From: Siphonodentalium dalli
Lineage: Eukaryota; Mollusca; Scaphopoda; Gadilida; Siphonodentaliidae
Length of the DNA: 64,000 bases
NCBI GenBank assembly: GCA_032622095.1
Contig: CP136066.1
Location: 58,868,609-58,932,608, forward strand
Direction: 5' to 3'
The notes under the pieces are model-generated. The model saw only the letters and a list, made by a program, of their open reading frames with translations. It ran no database searches and was not told where the DNA came from. Shown here piece after piece: positions 45,441 through 57,433 of the stretch; within the stretch, counting starts at the first letter, position 1; every line of letters starts with the position of its first letter. Made by a program: the position numbers and the translations under genes.

Positions 45441-48400
45441 GGGCTATTCAAAAACCAAATTTCAAGTCGATAGCTCCACCCGTTTCCGAGATCTGGTCTG
45501 CGCATGCGCGAAGCTGGCATCAGACGGGCTCGGCGACCCGATAAAATTCGTATCCGGGGCAAGATACATTCACATACCAAATTTCAAGTCGATAGCTCCA
45601 CCCGTTTCCGAGATCTCGTCTGCGCAGATAGCTCTACCCAGCCCGAAATTTCAAGTCGATAGCTCTACCCGTTTCCGAGATCTGGTCTGCGCATGCGCGA
45701 AGCTGGCGTCGCACGGGTTCGGCGACCCGATAAAATTCGTATCCGGGGCAAGATACATTCACATACCAAATTTCAAGTCGATAGCTAAACCCGTTTCCGA
45801 GATCTCGTCTGCGCATGCGCGAAGCTGGCATCGCACGGGCTCGGCGACCCGATAAAATTCGTATCCGGGGCAAGATACATTCACATAGCAAATTTCAAGT
45901 CGATAGCTCTACCCGTTTCCGATATCTCGTCTGCGCATGCGCGAAGCGGGCGCCGCACGGGCTCGCCAATACGACAACGTCCACCGCCTGGTCAAACTAC
46001 ACACACGTACCAAGTTTCGTCCCGATCGGTCGAGAATCGTAGATTTGTATAAATGACAGACAAACAGACAGACAAACAGACAGACAGAGGTCATCAAAAT
46101 ATATATGAGACTAGTCGATGAGCCCGACGTTGTCCGGGCTATTCAAAAACCAAATTTCAAGTCGATAGCTCTACCCGTTTCCGAGATCTGGTCTGCGCAT
46201 GCGCGAAGCTGGCGTCGCACGCGCTCGGCGACCCGATAAAATTCGTATCCGTGGCAAGATACATTCACATACCCAATTTCAAGTCGATAGCTCCACCCGT
46301 TTCCGAGATCTGGTCTGCGCATGCGCGAAGCTGGCGTCGCACGGGCTCGGCGACCCGATAAAATTCGTATCCGGGGCAAGATACATTCACATAGCAAATT
46401 TCAAGTCGATAGCTCCACCCGTTTCCGAGATCTCGTCTGCGCATGCGCGAAGCTGGCGTCGCACGGGCTCGGCGACCCGATAAAATTCGTATCCGGGGCA
46501 AGATACATTCACATAGCAAATTTCAAGTCGATAGCTCCACCCGTTTCCGAGATATCGTATGCGCATGCGCGAAGCGGGCGCCGCACGGGCTCGCCAATAG
46601 GACAACGTCCACCGCCTGGTCAAACTACACAAACGTACCAAGTTTCGTCCCGATCGGTCGAGAATCGTAGATTTGTATAAATGACAAACATACAGACAAA
46701 CATACAGACATACAGACAAACAGACAGAGGTCTGCAAAATATATATGAGACTAGCCGATGAGCCCGACGTTGTCCGGGCTATTCAAAAACCAAATTTCAA
46801 GTCGATCTGGTCTGCGCATGCGCGAAGCTGGCGTCGCACGGGCTCGGCGACCCGATAAAATTCGTATCCGGGGCAAGATACATTCACATACCAAATTTCA
46901 AGTCGATAGCTCCACCCGTTTCCGAGATCTCGTCTGCGCATGCGCGAAGCTGGCGTCGCACGGGCTCGGCGACCCGATAAAATTCGCATCCGGGGCAAGA
47001 TACATTCACATACCAAATATCAAGTCGATAGCTCCACCCGTTTCCGAGATCTCGTCTGCGCATGCGCGAAGCAGGCGCCGCACGGGCTCGCCAATACGAC
47101 AACGTTCGCCGCCTGCGCATGCGCGAAGCTGGTGTCGCACGGGCTCGGCGACCCAATAAAATTTGCATCCGGGGCAAGTTACATTCACATACCAAATTTC
47201 AAGTCGATAGCTCCACCCGTTTCCGAGATCTCGTCTGCGCATGCGCGAAGCTGGTGTCGCACGGGCTCGGCGACCCGATAAAATTCGTATCCGGGGCAAG
47301 ATACATTCACATTAGCAAATTTCAAGTCGATAGCTCTACCCGTTTCCGAGATCTCGTCTGCGCATGCGCGAAGCGGGCGCCGCACGGGCTCGCCAATACG
47401 ACAACGTCCACCGCCTGGTCAAACTACAGACACGTACCAAGTTTCGTCCCGATCGGTCGAGAATCGTAGATTTGTATAAATGACAGACAGACAGACAAAC
47501 AAACAAACAAACAGAGGTCTTCAAAATATATATGAGACTAGCCGATGAGCCCGACGTTGTCCGGGCTATTCATCCGGGCTATTCAAAAACCAAATTTCAA
47601 GTCGATAGCTCTACCCGTTTCCGAGATCTGGTCTGCGCATGCGCGAAGCTGGCGTCGCACGGGCTCGGCGACCCGATAAAATTCGTATCCGGGGCAAGAT
47701 ACATTCACATACCAAATTTCAAGTCGATAGCTCCACCCGTTTCCGAGATCTCGTCTGCGCATGCGCGAAGCTGGCGTCACACGGGCTCGGCGACCCGATA
47801 AAATTCGTATCCGGGGCAAGATACATTCACATACCAAATTTCAAGTCGATAGCTCCACCCGTTTCCGAGATCTCGTCTGCGCATGCGCGAAGCGGGCGCC
47901 GCACGGGCTCGCCAATACGACAACGTTCACCGCCTGGTCAAACTACACACACGTACCAAGTTTCGTCCCGATCGGTCGAGAATCGTAGATTTGTATAAAT
48001 GACAGACAGACAGACAAACAAACAAACAAACAAACAAACAGAGGTCTTCAAAATATATATGAGACTAGCCGATGAGCCCGACGTTGTCCGGGCTATTCAA
48101 AAACCAAATTTCAAGTCGATAGCTATTCAAAAACCTAATTTCAAGTCGATAGCTCCACCCGTTTCCGAGATCTGGTCTGCGCATGCGCGAAACTGGCGTC
48201 GCACGGGCTCGGCGACCCGATAAATTTCGTATCCGGGGCAAGACACATTCACATAGCAAATTTCAAGTCGATAGCTCCACCCGTTTCCGAGATCTCCTCT
48301 GCGCATGCGCGAAGCTGGCGTCGCACGGGCTCGGCGACCCGATAAAATTCGCATCCGGGGCAAGATACATTCACATAGCAAATGTAAAGTCGATAGCTCC

Positions 48401-48544
48401 ACCCGTTTCCGAGATCTCGTCTGCGCATGCGCTGCACGGGCGCCGCACGGGCTCGCCAATACGACAACGTTCACCGCCTGGTCAAACTACACACACGTAC
48501 CAAGTTTCGTCCCGATCGGTCGAGAATCGTAGATTTGTATCAAT

Positions 48545-48576
<32 letters not shown>

Positions 48577-48608
48577 TACAGACAGAGGTCTTCAAAATAT
48601 ATAAGAGA
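45360..48608 (-). repeat. 122-bp satellite inside the array units
   Basis: The unit with AAATTTCAAGTCGATAGCTC, CACCCGTTTCCGAGATCT and TGCGCATGCGCGAAGC recurs every 122 bp (for example 46199, 46321, 46443). Each array unit has one to several copies and then one terminal variant with CAAGTTTCGTCCCGATCGGT followed by a GACAGACAGACAAACAAACA tract. Confidence 0.9.
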
Positions 48609-49156
48609 TATAGAGATATCGCGATGTCTGTTCGCGCCAAGAATATTTCCAAAGCATCCCAAGTACCAAGAACTCTTACCACAAGAATACGAATTTACAG
48701 CACAGGTCACTGACATGAAATTATCATTACTCTAAAAGTAACTACCTGTATACATGTAAGCCATATATATAGGTACTTTTATTTTTATGACTTATTCTGC
48801 GTCAGCGACCTGTGATTGACACCAAATGATTAAAATCACAGATTCGTTCACATCAGGACATAAGAACAACTTATTAAGTATGAGTAAAGAGCGTTCGTTG
48901 TTATCTATTCCTGATATGACAAGAATAAAGAGCGTTCGTTGTTATCTATTCCTGATATGACAAGAATAAAGAGCGTTCGTTGTTATCTATTCCTGATATG
49001 ACAAGAATAAAGAGCGTTCGTCTCACGTGTTGTATATATCGACAGATCTATTCAAACTAGAAGGCAGAGTTCAGTCCCCTGCTACGCTAGGCTGAAAACC
49101 GCCATCTCCCACACAGTACATATGAGGAAATCATTGCGTATACATAATGTGAATGT
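48609..49156 (+). repeat. Dispersed segment, copy 2, right part
   Basis: Resumes homology to copy 1 at GAGATATCGCGATGTCTG (matches 34635) and continues to CATAATGTGAATG before the family B MITE. It has a 41-bp unit (AAAGAGCGTTCGTTGTTATC) repeated three times from 48886, single in copy 1, and the empty TTAA at 48874-48877. Confidence 0.85.
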
Positions 49157-49160
49157 TTAA

Positions 49161-49444
49161 CCCTTCACCCAACAGAAGGGCCCTGTGCCAATGCATTCTC
49201 TTATATATGCGAGTCGACCATAGGTCGCCTCGCATATATAAGAGAATGCATTGGCTTAACACATTAAACATTATAAAATTGTTAAAGAATGGTAAAACAA
49301 ATGGTAAAAAGTGTTAAAAAAAGATTTTTTTTAGGCCAATGCATTCTCTTATATATGCGAGGCGACCTATGGTGCATTGGCACAGGGCATAACTGTAACT
49401 ATCACAATGTGGTCAAGGAGCCGGTTCCAATGATATCCATATTT
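49161..49444. mobile_element. Palindrome-bearing MITE, family B, right end lost
   Basis: CCCTTCACCCAAC start with TTAA at 49157-49160; palindrome at 49187-49255. The second palindrome (from about 49336) has lost most of one arm, and the element stops at GATATCCATATTTG, lacking the right terminal repeat. Confidence 0.85.
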
Positions 49445-50350
49445 GAGGAAATCACTCATTTTAAATTTAAAGTGATGTGAAACACTCCGGTTGGGTGATC
49501 AAATAGAAATGGAGAATAATCTTGTTCAAATTGTAACGCACACGGGGGTTCAAATACGGACCACGTAACCACCAATCCCCCAAATTCATCGGAACTGCAT
49601 TGCATGTCCAATGTCACGAGCCGAAAACTAATTATTCTAACAAATGGTAGTGTGTCTTCAAAATAAGTCTCTTCGGTTCCCCATGCACGCCAAATAAAAT
49701 CTAATCCTTTTGGAGTGAGCCCCCTCAGATTCTTTGCTGAGATCCCTGCCAATTTCACTCGAGAATTCAATTTGGACCTTTAAAACCAGAAATGGCGTCC
49801 CTTTTTACGTTAGCTTCCAGAAAAAGAAATGTTCCGTCGACCTGCTATGTTCCATGACTGAGTATGATGTGCAATAAAACGTAACAATCTAGGTGGGCGG
49901 CTAACCTTGGGGGGGGGGGGGGGGGGGGGTGACAGTTTGGAAATTTCCAACAATTGGAAAGTGTGTGTCCTGTTCACTCCCCCGTTGCCAGTCATAAACT
50001 AACGAAAACGATTTCGCTATCGGCATTCACTACATTTATAAGAATGACGGTGTGTGTTATCAATTTAGATATAAAATATGAAGGCAAAAATTATACTTAC
50101 ATAAACATGTTAATTGGGAGGAGCCAATATGTAACCCGTGCAGTAGAGCAATTACCCTCCTTATTTGAATTTTATAGGAGTTCCGTAGAGCTGGGGCATC
50201 GAGGTAGGGCTTAATAAGTTGCAAAACATTTGCCCTAACCCATTTTGCATAATATAGATATCAAATAAAGTCAAGCTGGTTCAATTGATCGCCCCTAAAA
50301 AACCTGTCCTGACTTCGTTTCAGCACATTTCATTTAGCGAATAACTACCA
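49445..50350. other. Intergenic, no gene seen
   Basis: A 21-bp phrase starting TTAAAGTGATGTGAAACACT (49467-49487) is the exact complement of 56875-56895, just inside the end of the large Helitron-like element; it may be a fragment of a reversed copy. A G-run of about 20 lies at 49910-49929, followed by TTGGAAATTTCCAACA. Confidence 0.5.
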
Positions 50351-50351
50351 G

Positions 50352-50869
50352 TGAATCCACGATGGGAAATCACGTGGTTTCGAGTTGATGAGTATCACGC
50401 ATTCAACATGGCCGAGGCGATCTAAAATGCGACCAGACGCGAGGAAAAACGGTAACAAACTAAGATATGACATATTACATATTATTTTGACAGCTACGAG
50501 CAGATGCTATACTATTTTTCAAACAATCTGATACCTCATGTATATGTCCAAATTAATATATGTTTGCTCTAAAATTCTGACCAAAGTTGTCAGTCTAAGG
50601 ATTCTCTAAGATGTATGGACTGGTGTATTCCACGCACCTCCGACTGGCAACTTTGGTCAGAATGTTATAGAAAACCACTAAGTATTTCCGAAAAATAAGG
50701 TATCAACTTGTTTCAAAAATAAACTGCCTTGTATATGCTCGTAAAAGTCAAACTGTTAAGTTTTGTGTCAGTTCCTCGTATATTATGTTTTTGTGCGTTT
50801 GCAAATTTTGAATGCGTGATACTCACCAACCTCGAAACCACGTGATTCCCCACCGTGGGATCGGATTAC
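50352..50869. repeat. Foldback element, 0.5 kb
   Basis: AATCACGTGGTTTCGAGTTG and GAGTATCACGCATTCAA on the left return inverted as TTGAATGCGTGATACTCACC and CTCGAAACCACGTGATTCCC... near 50808-50862. An inner pair (TTCTGACCAAAGTTGTCAGT with ACTGGCAACTTTGGTCAGAA, imperfect) is near 50575 and 50641. Non-coding. Confidence 0.7.
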
Positions 50870-51875
50870 AAGTTGGTTCATCTTAAATGTAGCCAGTCAA
50901 TCGTATTTATCTCGTTTGTCGACCTTTATCGAAAAAAAAACCCCACTGTATGTGTCGATTTCTGGGCTACAAAGTTGTTTCTTTCTGGAAGGCGACAGCG
51001 CCAATTCGCACGACAGTAAATATATTGTGATTTGTAATTTGCTGTACTCTAGCACATGACGTTGAAGCATGATTGTGTGCGGATGGACTGACAATTGCAA
51101 TACAAATTCCCATCCGTTCTTCGTTGGTACAATCTCTCAGGAATACATTGTTGACTCAGGAACATTTAAAAGGCGTTTTAGCTCTCATTATTGATATTTT
51201 CCTGTGCAGGAACGCAATAATATTGAATAATACTACGTGTGCGTTGAACCGTTCAACACATCGTCGACAATCCGCCAAGGCCGAAAACGGTTGTATACCA
51301 AACGTATTCAATGAGAGACTTTGTCAAAATTATTATGAATTATAAATGAAATTGATAAAATTCGAACAGTGGTAATCTATCAAGAGGACAAAATGGGTAA
51401 AATTCCTGCATAATTTCCGGTGTCGTTATTTGAATGTAGAGGGTGTATGATTAATTTGAGGATCTAATCCTCATTACATATTCGGATAAATGGTGTGTGA
51501 AATCAGTCAAATCATTTCTCAGTTTCGGAAAATGAGTGATCTCTGTATAAAGAGCCAATCGGTGAAATGTTTGCTAAATGTTGATTTTTACATATATATA
51601 TATTTGCTTATATTTATTATTGTAATATACTAAACTCATGTGACAAATAAAGACCAGACATGTGCTTGATATATCGTATCTATTGAGCACAAGCTGAAAA
51701 CGGCTGCCATTTTGAATCTGTCGACCATTCTGATTGGTTTGTCGGACAAATAATGTTCAGTACGTGACACTGATCATTCATGCCAAATTTCATATCACAA
51801 AGGGAACGATTCTGCCACTATTTGGCCCGTAACCACCCTACTAACACAGCCGTGTGTCACCGTACAGGCACACCA
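50870..51875. other. Intergenic, nothing recognised
   Basis: AT-rich. The frame at 51073-51345 (+) has no recognisable domain. ATATATATATAT occurs near 51592. Confidence 0.5.
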
Positions 51876-51884
51876 GGTAAACTC

Positions 51885-52395
51885 CTACACCTGACACATG
51901 ACCATATAGTCACTACGTGTATACATATTCACCTCACCTTTGGCCATACGGTCACTCCCTGCATATCCATTTGCGAAATAGCCATGACCGTACAGACAAA
52001 ACACATATACATGTACTCCCACGTGTGACAATACAGCCACCCAAGGTACACATGTACATCCCAACATGATTATAGTCACTTCATATATTCGTAAACACCA
52101 CAGCGATGACCATGTAGATACTTTCGTTATATCCATACACCACACCAATATCTGTACAGCCACATCGCGTATATCCGTTCATCCACAGACAACCATACAG
52201 CCACTCCCTGTATACATATTCGCCTCACACATGACCATACAGCCACTACTTGTATACCTATAATCTCACAAATGGACACACCCCGTGACCATATCGTCAC
52301 ACCTTGTGTACTTATTCACATCATTCATGACCATAAAATAACTCCATGTATACCTATTAATCTCACTTATGACCATTCAGTAACTGGTTGCCACT
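51885..52395 (+). repeat. Imperfect minisatellite, unit about 42 bp
   Basis: About twelve diverged units with GACCATACAGCCACTCCCTG, then TATACATATTCACCTCAC. The frames at 51780-52028, 52066-52263 and 52272-52523 derive from it. Confidence 0.75.
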
Positions 52396-52577
52396 TGACC
52401 CCACTCTTGGATTATTGTTCATCTCAATTTCTTTTCAAAGTTCTTCTCATTTCCTTTCAACAATATAGCCAGTATCACAAAAGAGGTCTTCGACAAAATT
52501 CCATACTGCAACTTTATAATTAATCTGTCATGCCCCATAAGGAACTGGGACAACCAGATAGAATATTTAGTTGTCAA

Positions 52578-53148
52578 TCCAGGGGGGGGGGGGGGTGAAA
52601 AAATTTCTTCCGGCACGTATGCCGGGGTGGGTGGGTGGTCAAAGCCACCAACAAGCAATTTTTTCCGTAACTAAAACAAAAATTTCCTGCTTGTTTTTTT
52701 AGTGTTTTGGCAATGAGTTGGGCTTCAAACCCACTTTGAATCAGTTTGAATGAGAGAAATAATGTAATTCTAACTGGTAAACTGACTGCAGGCAGTTATC
52801 GTGTTGTATTTTGTTGCAAATTTTGAAATCCAAGATGGCCGCTGGCAGCCATGTTTTTTTGGACGAATGACCTCAAAATGACTCATTCCTATTTACATGT
52901 CCATGTTAACATCCATGATAAATAGTATGCACAGAAATTCATATACAGCTGTTTACAGTGAATTTCCCCCCCGCAAATATCTGTTTTAGTGTTAAAAGGG
53001 GGGGGGGGGTGTCAAAAAATGGTCGGAAAAAACTGCCGAAAACGGCAAAAAAATTGGCGGTGGGGGTGGGTGGGTACAAAAAATTATCGAAAGGGAAAAA
53101 ATGCCATACGTGCCTGAAATTTATTTCCGACCCCCCCCCCCCTGGTCC
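52578..53148. repeat. G-run to C-run dispersed element, copy 2
   Basis: Collinear with 38753-39309: G-run, TCTTCCGGCACGTATGCC, GTCAAAGCCACCAACAAGCA, CAAGATGGCCGCTGGCAGCC, then TTATTTCCGACC and a C-run. Non-coding. Confidence 0.82.
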
Positions 53149-53224
53149 ATCGGTCACATAAAATGCATAATAACAAGTTAATCACAACTTGCTAACTATT
53201 CTGAAAAGCAGAGAATCATGTTCC

Positions 53225-53960
53225 GGATATATGTGAAAAAAGAAGAACTTTTTACCCTAGTTGTTTTCCATTTTGGAAGCCATCTTGAGTAATTTGGTCT
53301 GTGGTATGACACATTTAAAATATATCAAAACAATGTAAGTTATATTTTACTTAAAAAACGGTAAAATCCTAAAAAGTGAACTTTTGCCGATATTTATGTC
53401 AAGCCTGAGTGTAAAATCCAATATTTCTGGTAATGTCAGTGGTTACAATATTAGCAATTAACCAAGATGAATCTGACATGTTAGTTTTCAATGGATATAA
53501 GACAGAATACAACATTTTATTCATCAACCACAACTTGTGAGAGAATGCAGGGCTTTCTGTGGTAATATCTACAAATATCCATATTTCGGCGGCTATTTTG
53601 GTGACCATTTTGAGCCAAAGTAACATTTTGATTCCAATGACTTGGAATAGTTATGGGTAATTGTATACATCACTTACATAACACAGTTCTGCTCATTCTT
53701 TGATGAAATATGACTTGATCTCAATTGTGATCTTTATTGAAATTTTATACCGCATTCTGTAAAATCAAAGTTTTGAGGTAACAAAAGGGGCTGGGACACC
53801 AACAAATTCTTATTTATTTGCCCCAGTGATCCGTTAATATAAAAGAAACAAAAATAAAGTCAGAATTCTTAACCAGTTCCAAACAGCAGAAACTGATCTA
53901 GAAGATATTAGTTAAAAACGGCCATTTTGAATATATGAAATTTATTCAAACCTATAATAA
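53225..53960 (-). repeat. Dispersed repeat, inverted relative to 36236-37085
   Basis: AAAAGTGAACTTTTGCCGAT, TCCAATATTTCTGGTAATGT and AACAGCAGAAACTGATCTAG match the complement of 36236-37085 in reverse order. The frame at 53399-53626 (minus) mirrors that at 36811-37044. Two copies sharing a frame could mean an old element protein, but I see no domain. Confidence 0.65.
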
Positions 53961-53989
53961 GGAATACTCAACCTATCTATCTATATCTA

Positions 53990-54009
53990 TATATATCTAT
54001 ATCTGCGAA

Positions 54010-54052
<43 letters not shown>

Positions 54053-56923
54053 GTTCTATAGAAATTCACAGGGGACCACCTAGATGACACAAAAGGGGTC
54101 TAATAGGGGTAACTTTTTACGAGAATGATAATGGCGAGGGTTATAAATTTCTAAAGTGACGCCGTTATTGTCAGGGGCAGAAAAGGGGGAGGGGCAGAAA
54201 CAAAATTGTCGCCGATTGCCACCAAACTTATATATAATCATCCCCATAATGTGAGGAATCTAACGGTGTGGTTTAAATATATCAAAAGTCGCGCCGTTCG
54301 CGTCAGGAATGCCCGGAAGGGGAGAGGGGTACCAAAATTTATCAAAAATAATTTTAGCGCCGAATTCCACCGAATTGATACACATTCTTCTGAGATCTTC
54401 TCCATGATACAAGGAATCTTATTGTGTGATATAAAGACGCCAAATTGGTGTCGTTGGGATGAGAGATTTGGGGTGGGCGGTGGGTGGGTACTAAATCTGA
54501 CAAGAATTGGTTTAGTCGCCAATTACCACGAAACTTATACAAATTCATCCCCATAGTATGAGGTGTCTACTGGCGTGGCTTAAAGCTGTCAAAAGTGGCG
54601 TCATTCGATTCTGGGGTGCACTGAAAGGGAGAGGGTCACCAACATTGATACACAATATTTTTAGCGCCAATTTCCACCAAATTGATACACATTCTTATCC
54701 ATGATATGAGGAATCTAATCGTGTGATTTTAAAGACATAATATTGGTGCTGCTTTGGTGAGAGATGGGGTGGGGTGGGGTGGGCACTAAATTTAAAAAAA
54801 AATTGTTTAGTCGCGGATTAGCACCAAACTTACAAATAATAATCTCCATGATATCAGGAGTCTAATTGTGTGGTTTAAAGATGTCAAAAGTGGGGCCATT
54901 CGAGTCAGGGGTGCCTAGAGGATGAGATCATGAGAGGGACACAAACAATGATAAACAATATGTTTAGCGCCGATTTCCACCTGATTGATACATATTCTTC
55001 TCCGTGATACGAATAATCTAATCGTGTGGTTTAAATGCGCCAAATTGGTGCCTTTTGGGTGAGAGATATGCAATGGTTTGCCCTAACTTTGATAAGAATT
55101 TGTATACTCGCCAATTTTTATAAATTTTATATATATTCATCTCTATAATGGGTCTAAGTGTGCGGTTTAATGATGTCAAAAGTGGCGCCGTTTGAGTCCG
55201 AAATAGGGACGGGAGGGTTACCAAAAACTTATAAAAATATGTTTAGTGCCAATTACCATCAAACTCACACACGTTCTTCTCAAATGATACATTGAATCAA
55301 ATATTTGCGAATATCTGTCTGTGTTCTATATATAGCTCTAAGTGTACCATCGAGATGGCACCAAGGCGGTCTAACAGGGGTAACTTTTTACAAGTAAGAT
55401 AATGGTGCCGGTTAAAATTGTCTAAAGTGACGTTGTTGGTGTCAGGGGAGGGGAGATTTCGACCAAATTGATATATTATTCTTCTCCGTGATACGATGAA
55501 TATAAACGTGTGATTTAAAGACGCGAAATTTGTGCCGTTTGGGTGAGATATGGGGGGGGGGGGTAATAACTATGATAATAATTTGTTTTGTTGGCGATTA
55601 CCACCAAACTTATATATAATCATCTGCATTATATAATGCCACAAAAGTGGCGCGGTTCAAGTCATGCATGAGGGGAGTTGCACCAACGTGGATACAAATA
55701 TATTTAGCACCGTTTCTACCAAATTCATGCACGTTCTTCTCTAATGATAGGATGAATTAAATCACATTTGGGGTCGTTTGGGTCATGGATGGCGAGAGGA
55801 GATTCACTAGCATTTATAAGATCGTTCAATTCGCCGATATCCAACAAAGTTATATATAGTCATCTCCCAGGCCATCTCCATGTCGTTCTAAGGAGTTTTT
55901 GGCATTCCAATTTCACAATCTCGACAAATGGTGACCGAATTAAGTCACTTGAACAATTATATCTTCTAAACTATCATATTTATATGGGGATGGAAATAAG
56001 GCCATTCCTATATCACAGATACATAGAAGAAAGCATTACAAGTATATGTATATCAATCTATTTAAGAGATACATATATTCATTCAAACTGAGGGATATTG
56101 AATCGTCAGATGATTGCATATTAGAATGGCTCATGCATATATTATAACACGATTGAGTCTGTCCCATTCAATATAGTTTCCACAAAAAAAGTTACAATTG
56201 CCAAGAGATATGAAGATGTAGAGCAGGCCTGTTAAAAAATAGTGGTCACATTGTGCAATCAAATATGGTTACTTCTGAGATAAAGGAAAACGCAGTCCGT
56301 AGCACATGAGTTTTCAGGATCCTCCAATATTGACATCACTCATCTGACAAGGGTATATCTGCCCGATACAGAGGATTTCTTTCATTTTTTAGAACAGACT
56401 CATCGCCTAACATAAACAACTCAAAATCTCGCTCTGTCGGGCACATGTAGCTGCTATACATGCATAACATCAATTCTTCTAAACTGCAAATTATTAGCCA
56501 GTATATAGCACCAGAACAGAGGAGCACCTGGACATATCTTTAAAACATCTGTATCTTCATGAAGATATGATAAACTAGATTGATTGGTTGAATGATACAC
56601 CTCTATGTAAAACACAATTGTCGTCTTTTATTATTTCGAACTAATGTGTTTATGATGTTCATGTTTCATGCTATAACGTCTGAAGTATACGCAGTTGTGA
56701 ATAAATAAATATTTCTTAAACAAAATGATAATCTCTCCGACCTGACAAGGTGAGCCACTACTTATATTCCATGTGTAAGCATCATTTTTTGTGATGCCAT
56801 TTGGATATGCAATTTATGAGAATACGTGTAACACTTTGAGAGCAAGATTATTATCTAAACACCAATTATCCACAGAGTGTTTCACATCACTTTAACCTGG
56901 GCAACGCCGGGTAACCCTGCTAG
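53990..56923 (+). mobile_element. Large non-autonomous Helitron-like element (about 2.9 kb)
   Basis: The left end is a TCTATATCTATATATATC-type sequence followed by (GTCT)n; the exact first base is uncertain (53973-53997). The right end is CTGGGCAACGCCGGGTAACC then CTGCTAG before T (56924), with a CCTGG/CCGGG hairpin. The interior has three or four diverged units of about 300 bp (GCGCCAATTTCCACCAAATT, GTGTGATTTAAAGACG) and a second internal copy of the left-end region near 55310. No helicase or Rep frame seen. Confidence 0.65.
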
Positions 56924-56929
56924 TTATGA

Positions 56930-57150
56930 ATAAAATAGCATATCGCACGACTTTATACCTCATAAACTTTCTGAGTAATTGCGAATTAAAATTTACCAGG
57001 TCAGATATTCAATTTTGGTGGCCATCTTGGATTCAATGACGATAACTCTAGAAAGCCCCAATAGCCATATGGCAAATAACCGGCAAATTGAAGGACTGAC
57101 ATAGTACTACAAAGATATCATAACCACAAACAAATTCCTCTTATAGGGAG
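56930..57150 (+). other. Paralogous upstream flank of second promoter
   Basis: Matches 9505-9760 in order: ATATCGCACGACTTTATACC, CTCATAAACTTTCTGAGTAA, CGATAACTCTAGAAAG, AACCGGCAAATTGA. The Helitron-like element ends 6 bp before it. Supports segmental duplication of the dermatopontin locus. Confidence 0.65.
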
Positions 57151-57433
57151 GGGGTCTACATGCAGCTCAAGCTCTATAATGCCATGAATTTTGAATGTGA
57201 AGTTTGCTTTGGGGAAATGGTGGCGCAGTTAAAAAAAGGGACAAATGTGCTGGTTCCTCCGTACACGCTTATTTTAAAATACGGCCAATACTGAAATACG
57301 TGTTTTTTAAATGATTCTACACACCACAGAGCCTTAATTAATGTACATCTTTCCAAATAGCTTCAGGGTGACATGGACATGTGAACACCCTTATGTTTTT
57401 ATCCATATTTAGTCAGAATGATTTCCTCAGACC

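Larger units (their letters stand above)
40415..48608 (-). mobile_element. Head-to-tail array of eleven Helitron-like units
   Basis: Read on the minus strand, each unit starts TCTCATATATATTTTGAAGA or a close variant and ends in a hairpin (GCCCGGACAACGTCGGGC) followed by TCATCGGCTAG. On the plus strand the junctions read TGAGA/CTAGCCGATGAG with no bases between units. Junctions: 40798, 41755, 43010, 43516, 44852, 45360, 46111, 46751, 47538 and 48065. The first two units belong to a sister family whose ends match the 29076-29680 Helitron. Interiors are made of a 122-bp satellite. No Rep/Hel gene. All the Arg-rich frames here come from the satellite. Confidence 0.85.

Noticed and set aside
41787-48713. 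Dozens of Arg-rich open frames (for example MREAGVARARRPDKIRIRGK)
   Set aside because: They repeat with the 122-bp satellite, occur on both strands and lack any start, splice or domain logic.
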